Shown here: in pieces, positions 36,606 to 48,007 of the stretch | Numbering within the stretch: position 1 is the stretch's first letter | Layout: each line of letters starts with the position of its first letter | Assembly: GCF_026151205.1 (NCBI RefSeq) | Contig: NC_087074.1 | Location: 11,947,182 to 12,011,181, forward strand | Origin: Bolinopsis microptera | Lineage: Eukaryota; Ctenophora; Tentaculata; Lobata; Bolinopsidae | DNA length: 64,000 nucleotides | Direction: 5' to 3' | Made by a program: the position numbers and the translations under genes | The notes under the pieces: model-generated | Told to the model about the DNA's origin: nothing | What the model saw: the letters and a program-made list of their open reading frames with translations, nothing else | Databases searched by the model: none

Positions 36606-37105
36606 TCACTAGATGATTTAGTTGCTACAGGAACTAGCAGGCGATTATCAATCTTCGTTGCTGGCTTATTTTCCTAAACTCTAAAGAGTGGAGGAATGGT
36701 AACAGGCTTCACTCCCTATTCCACTCACTGACTGGTCGAGAGGCCGACTTCCAGGCCCCCTCATTACTAGGGGGCCCAGGGAGATCAGATCATGTCACTA
36801 ATTAGTGACGTATAAATTAGTAATGTGATCCATCAGTAGAATTTAACTAACCTAGAAATGGTAGAGTTCACATGTACATCATAGCTGTGCATTAAGAAGT
36901 AAACATGATCTTTAAGATTTTGACCGCTCGACTCGTATAACTATATCACATAAGGGACATGAGCTCTTGCTAAAGAGGGGTTCTTGTATCTAGGGATGTG
37001 AGACGTACGTGCCAAAGGCATGCAACGGGGGTGAGCCGATCAAGTGTTCTTAGGTATATTATATACTGGAAGAGATGATAGACAATAGTATCGCATTCTA
37101 TCAAC

Positions 37106-37443
37106 ATGCCTACCTTCTCCAAATTCATCTCTGGTCGGACAGGATGTCAACAGCTACTCGACTCTGATGGATACATCTACTCCCGGAAGAAGGACAAGTA
37201 AAGGATTCAGCCCTCAAGTCTGCCTGGCTTTCACAGAGGATTTAAATCCCGAGTGCATCGCCCAAAGCCCTCTGTTCAAGAGTATGTGCGAGCTATCAAA
37301 GATCAGCAAGTTATTACCGACTTTCACATCGACAGGTTGAGTGTTGGCAAGACACCCGCTAAGAGGCGAAGGAATTACCATACCCAACTCCACGATATCT
37401 GTTCTTTTAGTATTGTGTGTGTACTTGTTAATTTAAATCAAAA
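37106..37443 (+). pseudogene. FLYWCH-type zinc-finger ORF remnant
   Basis: From ATG 37106: FSKFISGRTGCQQLLDSDGY, IYSRKKDK, then TAA at 37199. The same frame resumes after the stop with RPKPSVQEYVRAIKDQQVIT and later GKTPAKRRRNYHTQ. The first block resembles the start of a FLYWCH domain (xxGxxxLLxxDGYxYxRxK) and the second resembles the helix and basic patch that follows it. The metal-binding WxC..C and HxH segment is missing. Confidence 0.5.
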
Positions 37444-37564
37444 CTAAGGGGTAAAACTGGGCTAGATATAGGGTAGAGTTCACATGTTCTGTAAATCGTA
37501 GCTGGTGGATCACATCACTAATTATACGGCACATCACTAATTATACGTCATATAATGATCTGAC

Positions 37565-39630
37565 AAGCAGCACTTGTCACAAGAGACAAAGGATCTCATC
37601 TCGGAGCGGAGTAAGGTCAAGCAGAAATGCTTGACCTTACTCCGTGATGGATTCAATAGATCTGAGTATTCTCTTGCTAATAAGCGTGTTAAGAAGAGCT
37701 GCAAGAAGGACGATGAGAACTGGGCTTTACGGGTTGCAGCCGATCTGGAAACAGCTTCTTCACACGGTCAGCAGAGGGAGGTCTGGCAGATGATCAAGTC
37801 CTTGTCAGGCAAGAAGAGTCGGAAGTCAACTGCTGTCAGAGATAAAACCGAGAAGTTGATTTCTGACCCCGCTGCTCAACGAAAACGATGGGGTGAGCAC
37901 TTCGCTGAACTACTAAACCCGCAGATAGGAGACGTGGACCTAGACAGTCTAGAGGTCGCACCATGTTTTCCGTATCTGAGTGATAGTGATTTACCCCCTA
38001 GCAGAACAGAGATCTCTGAGGCTTTAAAGAGTCTGAAGAATCACAAGAGCTCTGGAATTGATGAAATTTCCAACGAACAGCTGAAGTATGGGGCTCCTGG
38101 TCTTTTAGACAGGCTTGAGAAACTGTTTGCACGTGTTTGGGAGACGGAGAATGTGCCAGAGGATTGGGTTAATGGTATCATTGTTATTGTCCCGAAAAAG
38201 GGTGATACATCATTCTGCTCGAACAACAGGGGCATTACCCTACGCTCCACGGCATCAAAACTCTATCAGATAATAGTGTTGCGACGGATGAATGCGGGGC
38301 TTAAAGAACTGCTCGGAGAGAATCAGTGCGGGTTCAGGAAAAAAAGGTCTTGCATTGATCAGATTTATTCGCTCCGTACTATTATTCACAACAGCATTGA
38401 GTTTAACCTCCCCCTGTACTTAAATTTTGTTGACTTTAAAGCTGCATTCGATTCACTTAATCGGGAGTTTATCTGGAAAGCTTTCAGTCATTATGGCTTG
38501 CCCTTGTAAATACATTCGCATAATGCAAGCATTCTTTTGCGGCACCGTCAGCTCTGTCAGACATAATGGTGAGCTCTCAGATTGGTTTGACGTTACATCT
38601 GGTTCTGGGCAGGGGGATATTCAGATTTCAGGGTCCACCTATCTTTAATGTTTGCATCAACCTGCCTGCGCAGCGGGCTGAGAATAACAAAGTGTTGTCA
38701 CACGGGGCAGTGCTGCAGAGAGCTACCACCAGCTTTGGTCAGGATACAGTCGTCCTTGGATACTGACTATGCAGATGATTTGGCTATCATGGACAACACC
38801 AAGGACGGTCTCCAGGAGACGACTGATCTTTTATGCAAGTATGCGGCTCAGGCTGGCCTCAGAATCAATGCGAAGAAAACAGAGGTTATGGCCACCGGCA
38901 AGAATACATCACAGAGGCCGTATACTGAAGCCCAACGGTGGACATTACAGTGGGAGACACGGCTATCCAGCAAGTCAGCAACTTCACTTACCTTGGGTCG
39001 ATTATATCAAGTGATGGGACTATTGACCGGGACTTGTCTGCACGGATCCAGAAAGCCTCAGGAGCATTCAATCAGCTCGGTAATATTTGGAAGAATCGCA
39101 ATATCCAAACTAACACCAAAATACGGATATATGTTGCAGCGGTTCTAACAATATTACTTTATGAAGCGAAGTCTGGAACACTACTTCAAAGCAACTACAT
39201 CGCTTCGAAGTTTTCCATCAAAACTGTTTGTGGAGAATCCTTCGAATTAAATGGTTCCACCGGACGAGCAATGTTCAAGTGTTGGAGCGGGCAAGAATAA
39301 ACCCGGTTATAACCAACATCAGTGCCAACCGTCTTCGCTGGTTTGGACATGTTTCTAGAATGCCGGACACCAGGCTACCAAAGTATCTACTTGACTGGAC
39401 ACCTGCTCACGGCCGAAGATCACGTGGGCGGCCAAGAAAGAATTGGCGAACCTGTGTCCTGGAAGACGCAGTAACATTTACAGGAGATCCAGACATTGTA
39501 TTTGATAAGGTCCGAGAGTTGGCAGGAAATCGCAAGCACTGGAGAGAGATGATACGACATAAGCGGCAATTCCTTGGTACAGGCCACTCGAATGATCGAG
39601 GAGACCTTATCAAGTATCAAGTAAGTAAGT
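37565..39630 (+). pseudogene. Non-LTR retrotransposon (RT domain to 3' end), frameshifted
   Basis: The first frame 37574-38509 has the pre-RT region and fingers/palm: KNHKSSGIDEISNEQLKYGA, VPEDWVNGIIVIVPKKGDTS, NQCGFRKKRSCIDQIYSLRT, LNFVDFKAAFDSLNREFIWK. After a shift, SGSGQGD; then TDYADDLAIMDN (catalytic YADD) at about 38757. Another frame has VSNFTYLGSIISSDGTIDRD (38960-39030) and the last, 39228-39686, has NRLRWFGHVSRMPDTRLPKY and GRRSRGRPRKNW. It ends in an AAGT microsatellite. ATGATCTGAC flanks it on both sides (37555-37564, 39631-39640), a 10-bp target duplication. 5'-truncated: no endonuclease. Confidence 0.85.
37607..37644. repeat. Perfect 17-bp hairpin with GAAA loop inside the LINE
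   Basis: CGGAGTAAGGTCAAGCA, GAAA, then the exact reverse complement ending TACTCCG. GAAA is a GNRA-type stable tetraloop. It lies 43 bp from the 5' junction of the truncated LINE. Confidence 0.9.
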
Positions 39631-39892
39631 ATGATCTGACCCCTAATAATAGGGGGGCCTGGAATTCGTGCAGCCGTTTCTCATAAGATGTATGAATGTA
39701 ACCGACAGCAGTAAGTTCATCCCCGACATGTTATATAATGAATATCTGTACCTATTAAGCTCCTTGTGATTTTGCTCACACAATTGATGTGTTTATTCTA
39801 TTCCGTAGCAGCTGTGCACAAATATTCAAGCGATGAAATATATCTTATGGATTTTTAAAATTCACCTCGAATGAAATCTGTCAAATAAGATG

Positions 39893-39955
39893 TACTTATG
39901 GCTTACTGGGCGGCGCTCAGCCTGCACTGTCTTTCCGCCGAATCTCTATCTTTGA
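39893..39955. mobile_element. Fragment of the TTGACGATGTCAA MITE family
   Basis: CTTACTGGGCGGCGCTCAGC followed by CTTTCCGCCGAATCTCTATC matches the inner arm of the elements at 31.4-32.8 kb with a small insertion. Confidence 0.55.
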
Positions 39956-39985
39956 TTATGGACATAAATATGGTAACTTGTGGCT

Positions 39986-40660
39986 TCACTTGGTTACAGG
40001 ATGGTCTCTAGGGTTGGATTTCACAGATTGAACTTTGTGGTTCAACAGCTCATCGAAGTTTATAACGCCGCCGAATTTAATGAATTGCGGGATCTTCGGT
40101 TTTGAAGAGTCTGCCAGCTTTCCTCCGTATGGTGGCAGCATACCAGGGAACTGCTTCTCGGCATGGCGGGCCACTTGGGAAGCAAAGACCACAACAGATA
40201 TTGACGGAATATGCTGCCATGATCTAAGGAACTGAACGTAATCCGATGCCCCTTCATGCAGGCAGAGGACCTTAAACCCTACACATATTCCATGTGGACA
40301 CATGACTGTGAGAAGTCCACCACTCTTCCCAGCAATCTGTACAAACTTTTTAGTGAACGAATAGTGATCTGTGTTGTGTTCTATTATCCTCTCCACCCGT
40401 TATCTCAGTGTCCCCTTCTTGATTAATTTAAGCATGTCAATGCATACCGTTGATGACGTTAGATCCGGTTTTCTGCTTGACGATCGATGTTCCACAAGTC
40501 ATCAAATTGTATGGGGTAGACATCAGGTTTGCCGTCAGAGCCTTTATCTATTGCTTTCACATCAAAGAGGATGACAGGGGAATGCCTCCCACACTCTCTA
40601 CAGGACAGAAAGTCTAGAGGTGTCTCCTTCATGCCCATATAGAGTAGGAAGGGATCCCTT
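39986..40660 (-). pseudogene. Transposase-like ORF remnant (HMGXB3/KDZ-like core)
   Basis: The upstream minus frame (about 40660-40462) encodes LDFLSCRECGRHSPVILFDV and ends NRI-stop. The main frame 40396-39986 encodes SGGLLTVMCPHGICVGFKVL, then CLHEGASDYVQFLRSWQHIP, VARHAEKQFPGMLPPYGG. The pattern CxHGxxxxxKxLxxxEGxxD..LxSWxxxP..H matches transposase-derived proteins of the HMGXB3 or KDZ-like kind, which often travel with Ulp1-like proteases (compare 36279-36605). The frame break between the two pieces and the distance from the protease mark it as dead. Confidence 0.5.
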
Positions 40661-41774
40661 AGGGTGTTGTTGGTAAGGTGGGGACTGTCGGACTCCTTTC
40701 GGAAAGATCGACTGTCTCGGATATGGGGTGTCCAATTAACAATGTCAGTCTGGTGAAGATGGTTTCCAGAAGCTGACAGTCTACAATTGTATGGTCGTTG
40801 TTATTGAACCGTGAACACCCCTTCCGAGACAACGGTGTATCGATATGAAGTCTGACAGGTGAAACAGAAATAAAAATGTATGTCAACAGTCGTCACTGCC
40901 TCCTTCTGTAACCACCTCCCCTGGCTGGTTACAGTGTGTGCAGATTTGCTCGAAGTTTTGACAGGGATTTGACTGGTTCCGTCTTACACATGAGTGGATT
41001 CCACTCAGTGGAATGCGTTTGTTTTCCATCGCATGTTTGCAAAACCTCGGTAAAACTCGGCTTGGTAAAGTTTTTATCGTACATTTTGAACGTTAAGATC
41101 TGACGGTTTCGATTTAAATCAGTAAAATGTACTACTATGATATGCCTTCATACTAGTGATTTGACTTTACATACTGGTGATTTAAGTACTGTTAGTGTTA
41201 ATCGACACTGCAATTCAAACATCAAGCATTTGTGAGATCAATAAACGTTGATAGAAGATAAACTGAAGTTTCACCCGGGTAACAGCTGATTATCAAGCCT
41301 GGAAACAAGTTATTTAGATGGATTTGAGCATGGCGAGTGACGACATATGTAACTCGAGATCACACATAAAATCGGCAATATCCAAGTATCCCGATGAGCG
41401 ACACGTGTTCACGAACAGTTTTTACACTTGTACTAACCGATTTGACAGTGCTGCATGTCTTGATATCAGGTTTTTTGATATCAGGCTTCTTGATAACAGG
41501 TTTCTTGATAGCAGGAATGCTCTCAATCTTCGACTACTCTTTGGCTGAAAAACAATAGTTATTTCAATGAATGTATATACCAAATGAAAACGAATGTAGG
41601 ATAGTACACATTGCTGCGATAAGTTATGAAGCGTGTAACAACATACTATGTTACATCGATTCTTTGACATTTGACAAGATATACTTACAGGAAGAAAATC
41701 ATATGAGCTCGAACTGTATGTATCTTGGAGCAATTTGTTCATTTGTGATGAAATACTGTTCCTGGGAAATACTG
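40661..41774. other. Spacer, nothing firm recognised
   Basis: Possibly more decayed transposase sequence up to about 40900. A run of TTTCTTGATA/GTTTTTTGATATCAGG variants lies at 41460-41515 as a short degenerate repeat. Confidence 0.35.
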
Positions 41775-41874
41775 TTTGACTTACATCTCAAAACTTATTT
41801 AATTTAACTGTTACTATACCTGCCGGCAGGTATAGTAACAGTTAAATTAAATAAGTTTTGAGATGTAAGTCAAA
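41775..41874. repeat. Perfect 100-bp palindrome without spacer
   Basis: Two 50-bp arms meet at GCC|GGC (41824/41825) with no mismatch. Left arm starts TTTGACTTACATCTC and ends ATACCTGCC. The match stops one base outside on each side (G versus A context). It could be a folded-back junction, an inverted duplication, or an assembly or amplification artefact. Confidence 0.95.
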
Positions 41875-41944
41875 ACCATGTAAATCTATTAAGTTGATCT
41901 ACCAAATAATGGTATAGGTGTTGTCCAACCGTGTCCATGTCGAT

Positions 41945-43060
41945 TGGGCGACATCTGTCCGACAGCCGAATTAGGGATTTCGGACAGATGTGGCTGTCGG
42001 ACAGGAGTCGTTTTTGGCGACATCTGTCCGAATTTCGGATCATATTGTAATTTCAGTTCACATTCGTATTTCACAAGCTCACGGGTAATCTCGTGACGTT
42101 GCTCCCATTGTTCTAATGCTGATGTGATCCATTGAAATATAATCCTCGATATATGAATGACTAGTTGAGAACAGGAACGTCAGATCGTCCTAGCCGTAAA
42201 CTTACAAGCTGTCGATCACATCACAGGACATGAGTACATATAAGACAGCGGTATGTAGATCAGTTATCGCAATCCACAATTGCAACCAATCTTCAGTTTA
42301 TCCCTGGACGCAAACAAGGCTCGGCCCGGAGAACACTGTCCTGAATGGCTTCCGATACGTCTTCGACAAATAAAGAGACGATACCACCCACTGGAAATAT
42401 TCGGATTTCCGAAAGGGTTGCAGAGCACGATTCTACCGTGGAGAAACAACTGATTACTCCTACTCCTGACCGCACTCACCCTGCCCACCATGCTGAAACG
42501 ACCGTCCACGTCAGCAAACAGAACTTGAAAAGAAAAGCTTCTGGTGGAGATCGACCGACGAAATAACTCTTATCTGAATCAGTTGGTGGATTGGGTTACG
42601 AATCTAGAGCTGCCAGCTATCACCCCTCAACAGAATGGTACAGAAAAGCAGAAAAGCAGCAAACAGACACCTTTCTAACCCGAGAAACCCTTCTAATCTG
42701 GAAACCTTTCTAATCTGGAAACGCTCCCCATTCCTGCAAACTATATGCTCTCTACCGACAACGAAACAATGCTGCTCTGGGACTCTGGATGGGACGAAAA
42801 TACTCGACGATCTTTCCTTTGGGGTACTGCTAAGAACGCAGATCATATATTATATGGCGGACGCGGAGCATTGGGTAGATCATATCTCAAATTGGAAATG
42901 TTACGTATACAAATTAGCGAGTAACAGTTCATGAGTTCAGATCATGTCTCTAATTGGAAATGTGTTGAAATCAGATGATGATTTCGGACAGATGCCGTTT
43001 TTTTCTGGTACCCTGATTCGGACAGATCTCGCTGTCAGACACGAGTTGTGTTACCGTCCA
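41945..43060. repeat. Region with scattered CGACATCTGTCCGACAG words, both orientations
   Basis: The motif or its reverse occurs at about 41949, 41979, 41992, 42021, 42984 and 43016 (several with one or two changes). The pair at 42021 and 42984, in opposite orientation, could bound a ~1-kb element. No coding of known type lies inside; the open frames at 42345-42566 and 42635-42934 are unrecognised. Confidence 0.45.
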
Positions 43061-43682
43061 TGTCACGGCGCAAAGGCTCAGGTCGTTGCACTTTTAACAA
43101 TAACAATTTTAATGATTGTGAACCACTTACAACTGGTTTAGCTGGCAACCTCTGAGGTATGGATTTCGTCTCTACGACACCGGCTAAACGTTTAATCTGC
43201 GGTCAGATGTGTCCCATTAGCTTCAATTAAAGTCTATAATTCGATCGTGATAGTTAAAGTTTTAAGAAACACCAATAAAAGCAACACTTTTGGTTCATAC
43301 ATTTACGTAAAAAGCATGTAACTTTTCAAGTTTGTTATAATATCAAATATAATGGTCACCACGTCATCATTCTGTCGAGTTCAAGTTCCTGCAATTTAGA
43401 CTCTTAAAAGGTGAAAATCGATGATATCAATCACAAACAATCTTCCTAACTTAACTTGTTACAATATTTTAATTGTATAACTTGACAAAGACTTACCACT
43501 ACGTTCCCTACTGTAGCTTATGATATCAGTCAGTAGCTCTCCTTTCATTCAATTGTTTCAAAACTGACTTTCAGCAGACAAAGCTCCAAACTTTTGCTAT
43601 GCAGTCTATACAATGTAATTCAGTTAATATAATAATTTCAATAGATTCAAAATTAAACAACAATAAATCAGTTTGGTAACAC

Positions 43683-44093
43683 GACATCTGTCCGACAGCG
43701 ACATCTGTCCGACAACACTATTTTCGTGTGTTTGAAGTGATATCTCAAATTTGGCACAAAGAAATTTAATCAAACTTGCAAAAATTATTTGTCTTAAAGC
43801 TATCTTACTATCTAGAAAGTTTCAAGAAAATCGTATCGTTGGATCTCCAGATATATGCTTTGGAACCACTGAAAACCACCGAATTGGATATATTTTTAGT
43901 GTTTAAGGTAATATCTTAAATTTAGCACATAGACACTCGCTCAAACTTACACAGATTATTCGTCATATAACCACTATACTTTATGGAAAGTTTCAAGAAA
44001 ATCGTACGGTAGGATCCGACATAAACTATTGTCCAAATAACCTATTTTCTGAGTCGGACAGATGTCGGACAGATGTCGGACAGATGTCGGCCA
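43683..44093. mobile_element. Short element with CGACATCTGTCCGAC ends
   Basis: Left end has two direct copies of CGACATCTGTCCGACA; right end has three reverse copies (TCGGACAGATG). Internal part is AT-rich with two similar ~130-bp halves (each with GAAAGTTTCAAGAAAATCGT). Non-coding, so MITE-like. Confidence 0.55.
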
Positions 44094-45645
44094 ATCAATT
44101 GGAACCATCAAGGGGAATGAAATTAAATTATTGGATGACAGGAACTAGAAATAAATATACTGGAATATTGTGATTTCATGGAGAGGTCTAATTCTAATTG
44201 GAACCATCAAGGGGAATGAAATTAAATTATTGGATGCCAGGAACTAGATATAAATATACTGGAATATTGTGATTCCATGGAGAGGTCTAATTCTAATTGG
44301 AACCATCAAGGGGAATGAAATTAAATTATTGGATGCCAGGAACTAGATATAAATATACTGGAATATTGTGATTCCATGGAGAGGTCTAATTCTAATTGGA
44401 ACCCTGTACTTACACCTACATTCACAAGCATGCAAGCTCACCTGGTCCAATGAGCGGGAAACGGAGGACAAGGTCTGGTGACGTCATAGTCACGTGACCT
44501 CATAAGCTCATAATTAAGTGACCTCAGACCCAATCAATGATCAATTAGGTTCGGGTATGCTCAGCCCCCTGTCACCTGATCTTGAGGTGACGTACGACAC
44601 CTCGTTTACGCAATCAATGTCTGAAAGGCTACAAACGTAGCATATGAGGACAAAAGCGCGGGAAATTTTGGCACCACTGTAGAGTGGTGCCAAAATCGTT
44701 GGGTGGGTTCATGGCAAAAATTATTTGTCTTAAAGCTATCTTACTATCTAGAAAGTTTCAAGAAAATCGTATCGTTGGATCTCCAGATATATGCTTTGGA
44801 ACCACTGAAAACCACCGAATTGGATATATTTTTAGTGTTTAAGGTAATATCTTAAATTTAGCACATAGACACTCGCTCAAACTTACACAGATTATTCGTC
44901 ATATAACCACTATACTTTATGGAAAGTTTCAAGAAAATCGTACGGTAGGATCCGACATAAACTATTGTCCAAATAACCTATTTTCTGAGTCGGACAGATG
45001 TCGCTGTCGGACAGATGTCGGCCAATCAATTGGAACCATCAAGGGGAATGAAATTAAATTATTGGATGACAGGAACTAGAAATAAATATACTGGAATATT
45101 GTGATTTCATGGAGAGGTCTAATTCTAATTGGAACCATCAAGGGGAATGAAATTAAATTATTGGATGCCAGGAACTAGATATAAATATACTGGAATATTG
45201 TGATTCCATGGAGAGGTCTAATTCTAATTGGAACCATCAAGGGGAATGAAATTAAATTATTGGATGCCAGGAACTAGATATAAATATACTGGAATATTGT
45301 GATTCCATGGAGAGGTCTAATTCTAATTGGAACCCTGTATTTACACCTACATTCACAAGCATGCAAGCTCACCTGGTCCAATGAGCGGGAAACGGAGGAC
45401 AAGGTCTGGTGACGTCATAGTCACGTGACCTCATAAGCTCATAATTAAGTGACCTCAGACCCAATCAATGATCAATTAGGTTCGGGTATGCTCAGCCCCC
45501 TGTCACCTGATCTTGAGGTGACGTACGACACCTCGTTTACGCAATCAATGTCTGAAAGGCTACAAACGTAGCATATGAGGACAAAAGCGCGGGAAATTTT
45601 GGCACCACTGTAGAGTGGTGCCAAAATCGTTGGGTGGGTTCATGG
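43778..45645. repeat. 0.93-kb tandem duplication
   Basis: 43778-44714 is repeated at 44714-45645 with very few differences, mainly in the number of CGGACAGATGT words. Each copy includes three ~95-bp units (AATTGGAACCATCAAGGGGA ... GAGGTCTAATTCT) and a hairpin TTTTGGCACCAC/GTGGTGCCAAAA. Both copies end TTGGGTGGGTTCATGG, which marks the junction. Confidence 0.9.
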
Positions 45646-45839
45646 CTAGAGCCCTTTTCACCGCCGTGAGTCGGGCGCGCGCTACTGCAAGCGCAAGGGC
45701 TCTGGATAGAGCAAGATCGTTGCTAGTATTGCGACCGCGTTTTTAGATCAGCACTGCCTGTTTAAATGCCTGAAGCATTCCCTTAAGAAGGTCCATCGAC
45801 GAAGGTCAATGGTATTTGTTTTGCCAACATGTAATAGCT

Positions 45840-46414
45840 TGTATCACGTTGCGACCCCCACGGTCGTTTCACTTTATCATTTATCGTCCGATCCTGACAA
45901 TACAGGGGGAGCTGCGTTGTATCACGTGGTGACCCCCACGGTCGCTTCACCCTGTAGCGTCTTCGACGCTACAGGGGGAGCCGCGCACTTCGTGCGCGGC
46001 GGGTCATACAACGTATGACAAGAGCTGCGCACTTGGTGCGCGGCGGGTCATTGTCATACGTTGTATGACCCGCCGCGCACGAAGTGCGCGGCTCCCCCTG
46101 TAGCGTCGAAGACGCTACAGTGAAGCGACCGTGGGGGTCACCACGTGATACAAGCGGGTCATACAATGTATGACAAGTAATAGCAATCTAGGTTCCTGGA
46201 TTTTATAACACGTTTGGGAAATTCACGAGAGACATAACATTATGGTCAATCTTTTTATGATGCATTAAATACAAACACAAAAAAAGTCCTTCAAAAGTGT
46301 CTTTTGTACACCTTGTCATACGTTGTATGACCCGCCGCGCACGAAGTGCGCGGCTCCCCCTGTAGCGTCGAAGACGCTATAGTGAAGCGACCGTGGGGGT
46401 CACCACGTGATACA
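45840..46414. repeat. Multi-hairpin repeat, three full copies (one direct, two inverted) plus fragments
   Basis: Full copies at 45918-46020 (+), 46052-46152 (-), 46314-46414 (-); degraded copy at about 45840-45910; partial pieces at 46024-46050 and 46155-46172. Each ~102-bp copy holds three perfect short stems in a row: CTGTAGCGTC/TTC/GACGCTACAG, GCCGCGCAC/TTC/GTGCGCGGC and GTCATAC/AAC/GTATGAC. These follow an E-box-like TCACGTGGTGA and CCCCCACGGTCGCTTCAC. The first two full copies face each other and could form one long foldback. No coding. Confidence 0.9.
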
Positions 46415-46559
46415 ATGTACACCCAGGAATGGAAAATTGTCTGAAACATGAAAATAATATGTGCTACTACGCAGCTATGACAGCAGCGTTTGATAAAGCA
46501 TTCGAATATTTCTTTCCTTGAGTGTGAAGTCATTTCTTTTTCTCTTGTGAGTTATTTCC

Positions 46560-48007
46560 TTTTGTGAGATACTATTGGCTTCGATTTCCTTGTAGTACCA
46601 GTGCACAAAAAGGGCGATAAGTCTTCGGTTGAGAACTACAGGCCTATCTCGTTAACATCTCTTGTAATGAAAGTCTTTGAAAGGTGCATAAAGACTGCAT
46701 TATACGCTGCATGTTCTGATCTGTTGGATGACCGACAACACGGTTTTGTTAATGAACGTTCATGCACAACCCAAATGATACCTTTCACGGACAATCTTGC
46801 ACTTGCATTGAATAACAGGTCCAGGACTGATATAATATATTTTGATTTTGCGAAAGCTTTTGATAGCGTTTCGCATGACCTCATTTTAAGTAAATTAAAG
46901 AATATTTTTAATGTCGATGGACTAATGCTTAAATTTATTAAGTCCTATCTTGAGGGGCGACAACAACAAGTAGTGATAGGAGGCCAAACGTCTTCTTCTC
47001 TACCAGTTCGGTCTGGTGTCCCTCAAGGTTCTATACTTGGCCCTTTATTGTTTGTAATATTTATAAATGACATGTTCTCCTGTGTCTCTGAAGGCACCAA
47101 TATCGCCCTTTATGCAGATGACACTAAAATTTGGAGGGAGATCCTTGGTTACCCTGACCATCACATAATCCAAAATGACATCAACAGATTATATGATTGG
47201 TCAGTGAGAAATCGAATGAAGTTCCACCCACAAAAGTGCAAAGCCCTCTCTGTGTCCCTGCAAAGAAACGTGCTGGATAACTTGCCATTCAATACCTTCT
47301 TTTATAAACTTTCTGGAAGTGATATTGACTTTGTGCCCTCTCAGTCAGATTTAGGAGTCGCAATAAACTCCAGGTTTAATTGGGGTGCACAATGTAAAGC
47401 GCTTGTTTCCAAAGCTACCTCTAGACTTGGACTACTTAAGAGAACATGTCATTTCACTACTGATAAAAGGCAGAAAAGATCGTTCTATTTAGCGTTAATT
47501 AGGTCTATATTTGAACATTGTTCTGTCATATGGTCCCCTCAATCTGCAACTCATCTTCAACAGTTTGTTGCTATCCAAAAGAGGGCTATTAAATGGATCA
47601 ATGGTGAACCTTACTCCAGTTATAATGACGATAAACTTGCTACAGAGCAAAAGAAACTAAATATTCTCCCTGTTAAACAGAAGTTTATTTATAACGATCT
47701 TATGACCTTCTATAAAATAGTGAATAGCATAATTCCAGTTTCGCTCCCTACATATATAGTCCTATGCCGTCCAGAGGGCACCCGATACACTAGGCACAAT
47801 GCTCAAATAATTGATATGTCGGATACTTCAACTTACATGAGTACCACTGTGCCCTGCTCGGATGCCTTCCGAAATAGCTTTTTTCATAGATCTATGCTGA
47901 AATGGAATAGTCTACCAGTATGTATCCGGCAGTCAGAGCGGATTTCTACTTTTAAGGCCAAACTGATCAAGTACCTCTGGGCTGCCGATACAGTCTGGCC
48001 AGATTAG
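46560..48007 (+). CDS. Non-LTR retrotransposon reverse transcriptase, long open frame (Jockey/CR1-like)
   Basis: The frame is open from about 46573 (GFDFLVVPVHKKGDK) to the stop at 48007, 468 codons from the first ATG (46601). RT blocks in order: NYRPISLTSLVMKVFERCI, RQHGFVNERSCTTQM, DIIYFDFAKAFDSVSHDLIL, VRSGVPQGSILGPLLFVIFI, ALYADDTKIW (catalytic YADD), then a C-terminal part with FEHCSVIWSP and SFFHRSMLKWNSLP. No RNase H. It begins inside the RT fingers, so the copy is 5'-truncated and lacks endonuclease; yet the frame has no stop or shift, implying recent insertion. Element-encoded, not a host gene. Confidence 0.9.

Larger units (their letters stand above)
36748..39664. mobile_element. 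TIR element with FLYWCH ORF, interrupted by a LINE
   Basis: The left end (36748-36795) contains TTCCAGGCCCCCTCATTACT then AGATCAGATCATG. The right end (39631-39664), reverse complemented, reads TTCCAGGCCCCCCTATTATT then AGGGGTCAGATCAT. Removal of the LINE (37565-39630) and one copy of its target duplication leaves an element of about 850 bp holding the FLYWCH-like frame. MULE-type elements often carry FLYWCH domains, so this is inferred to be one. Confidence 0.5.
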
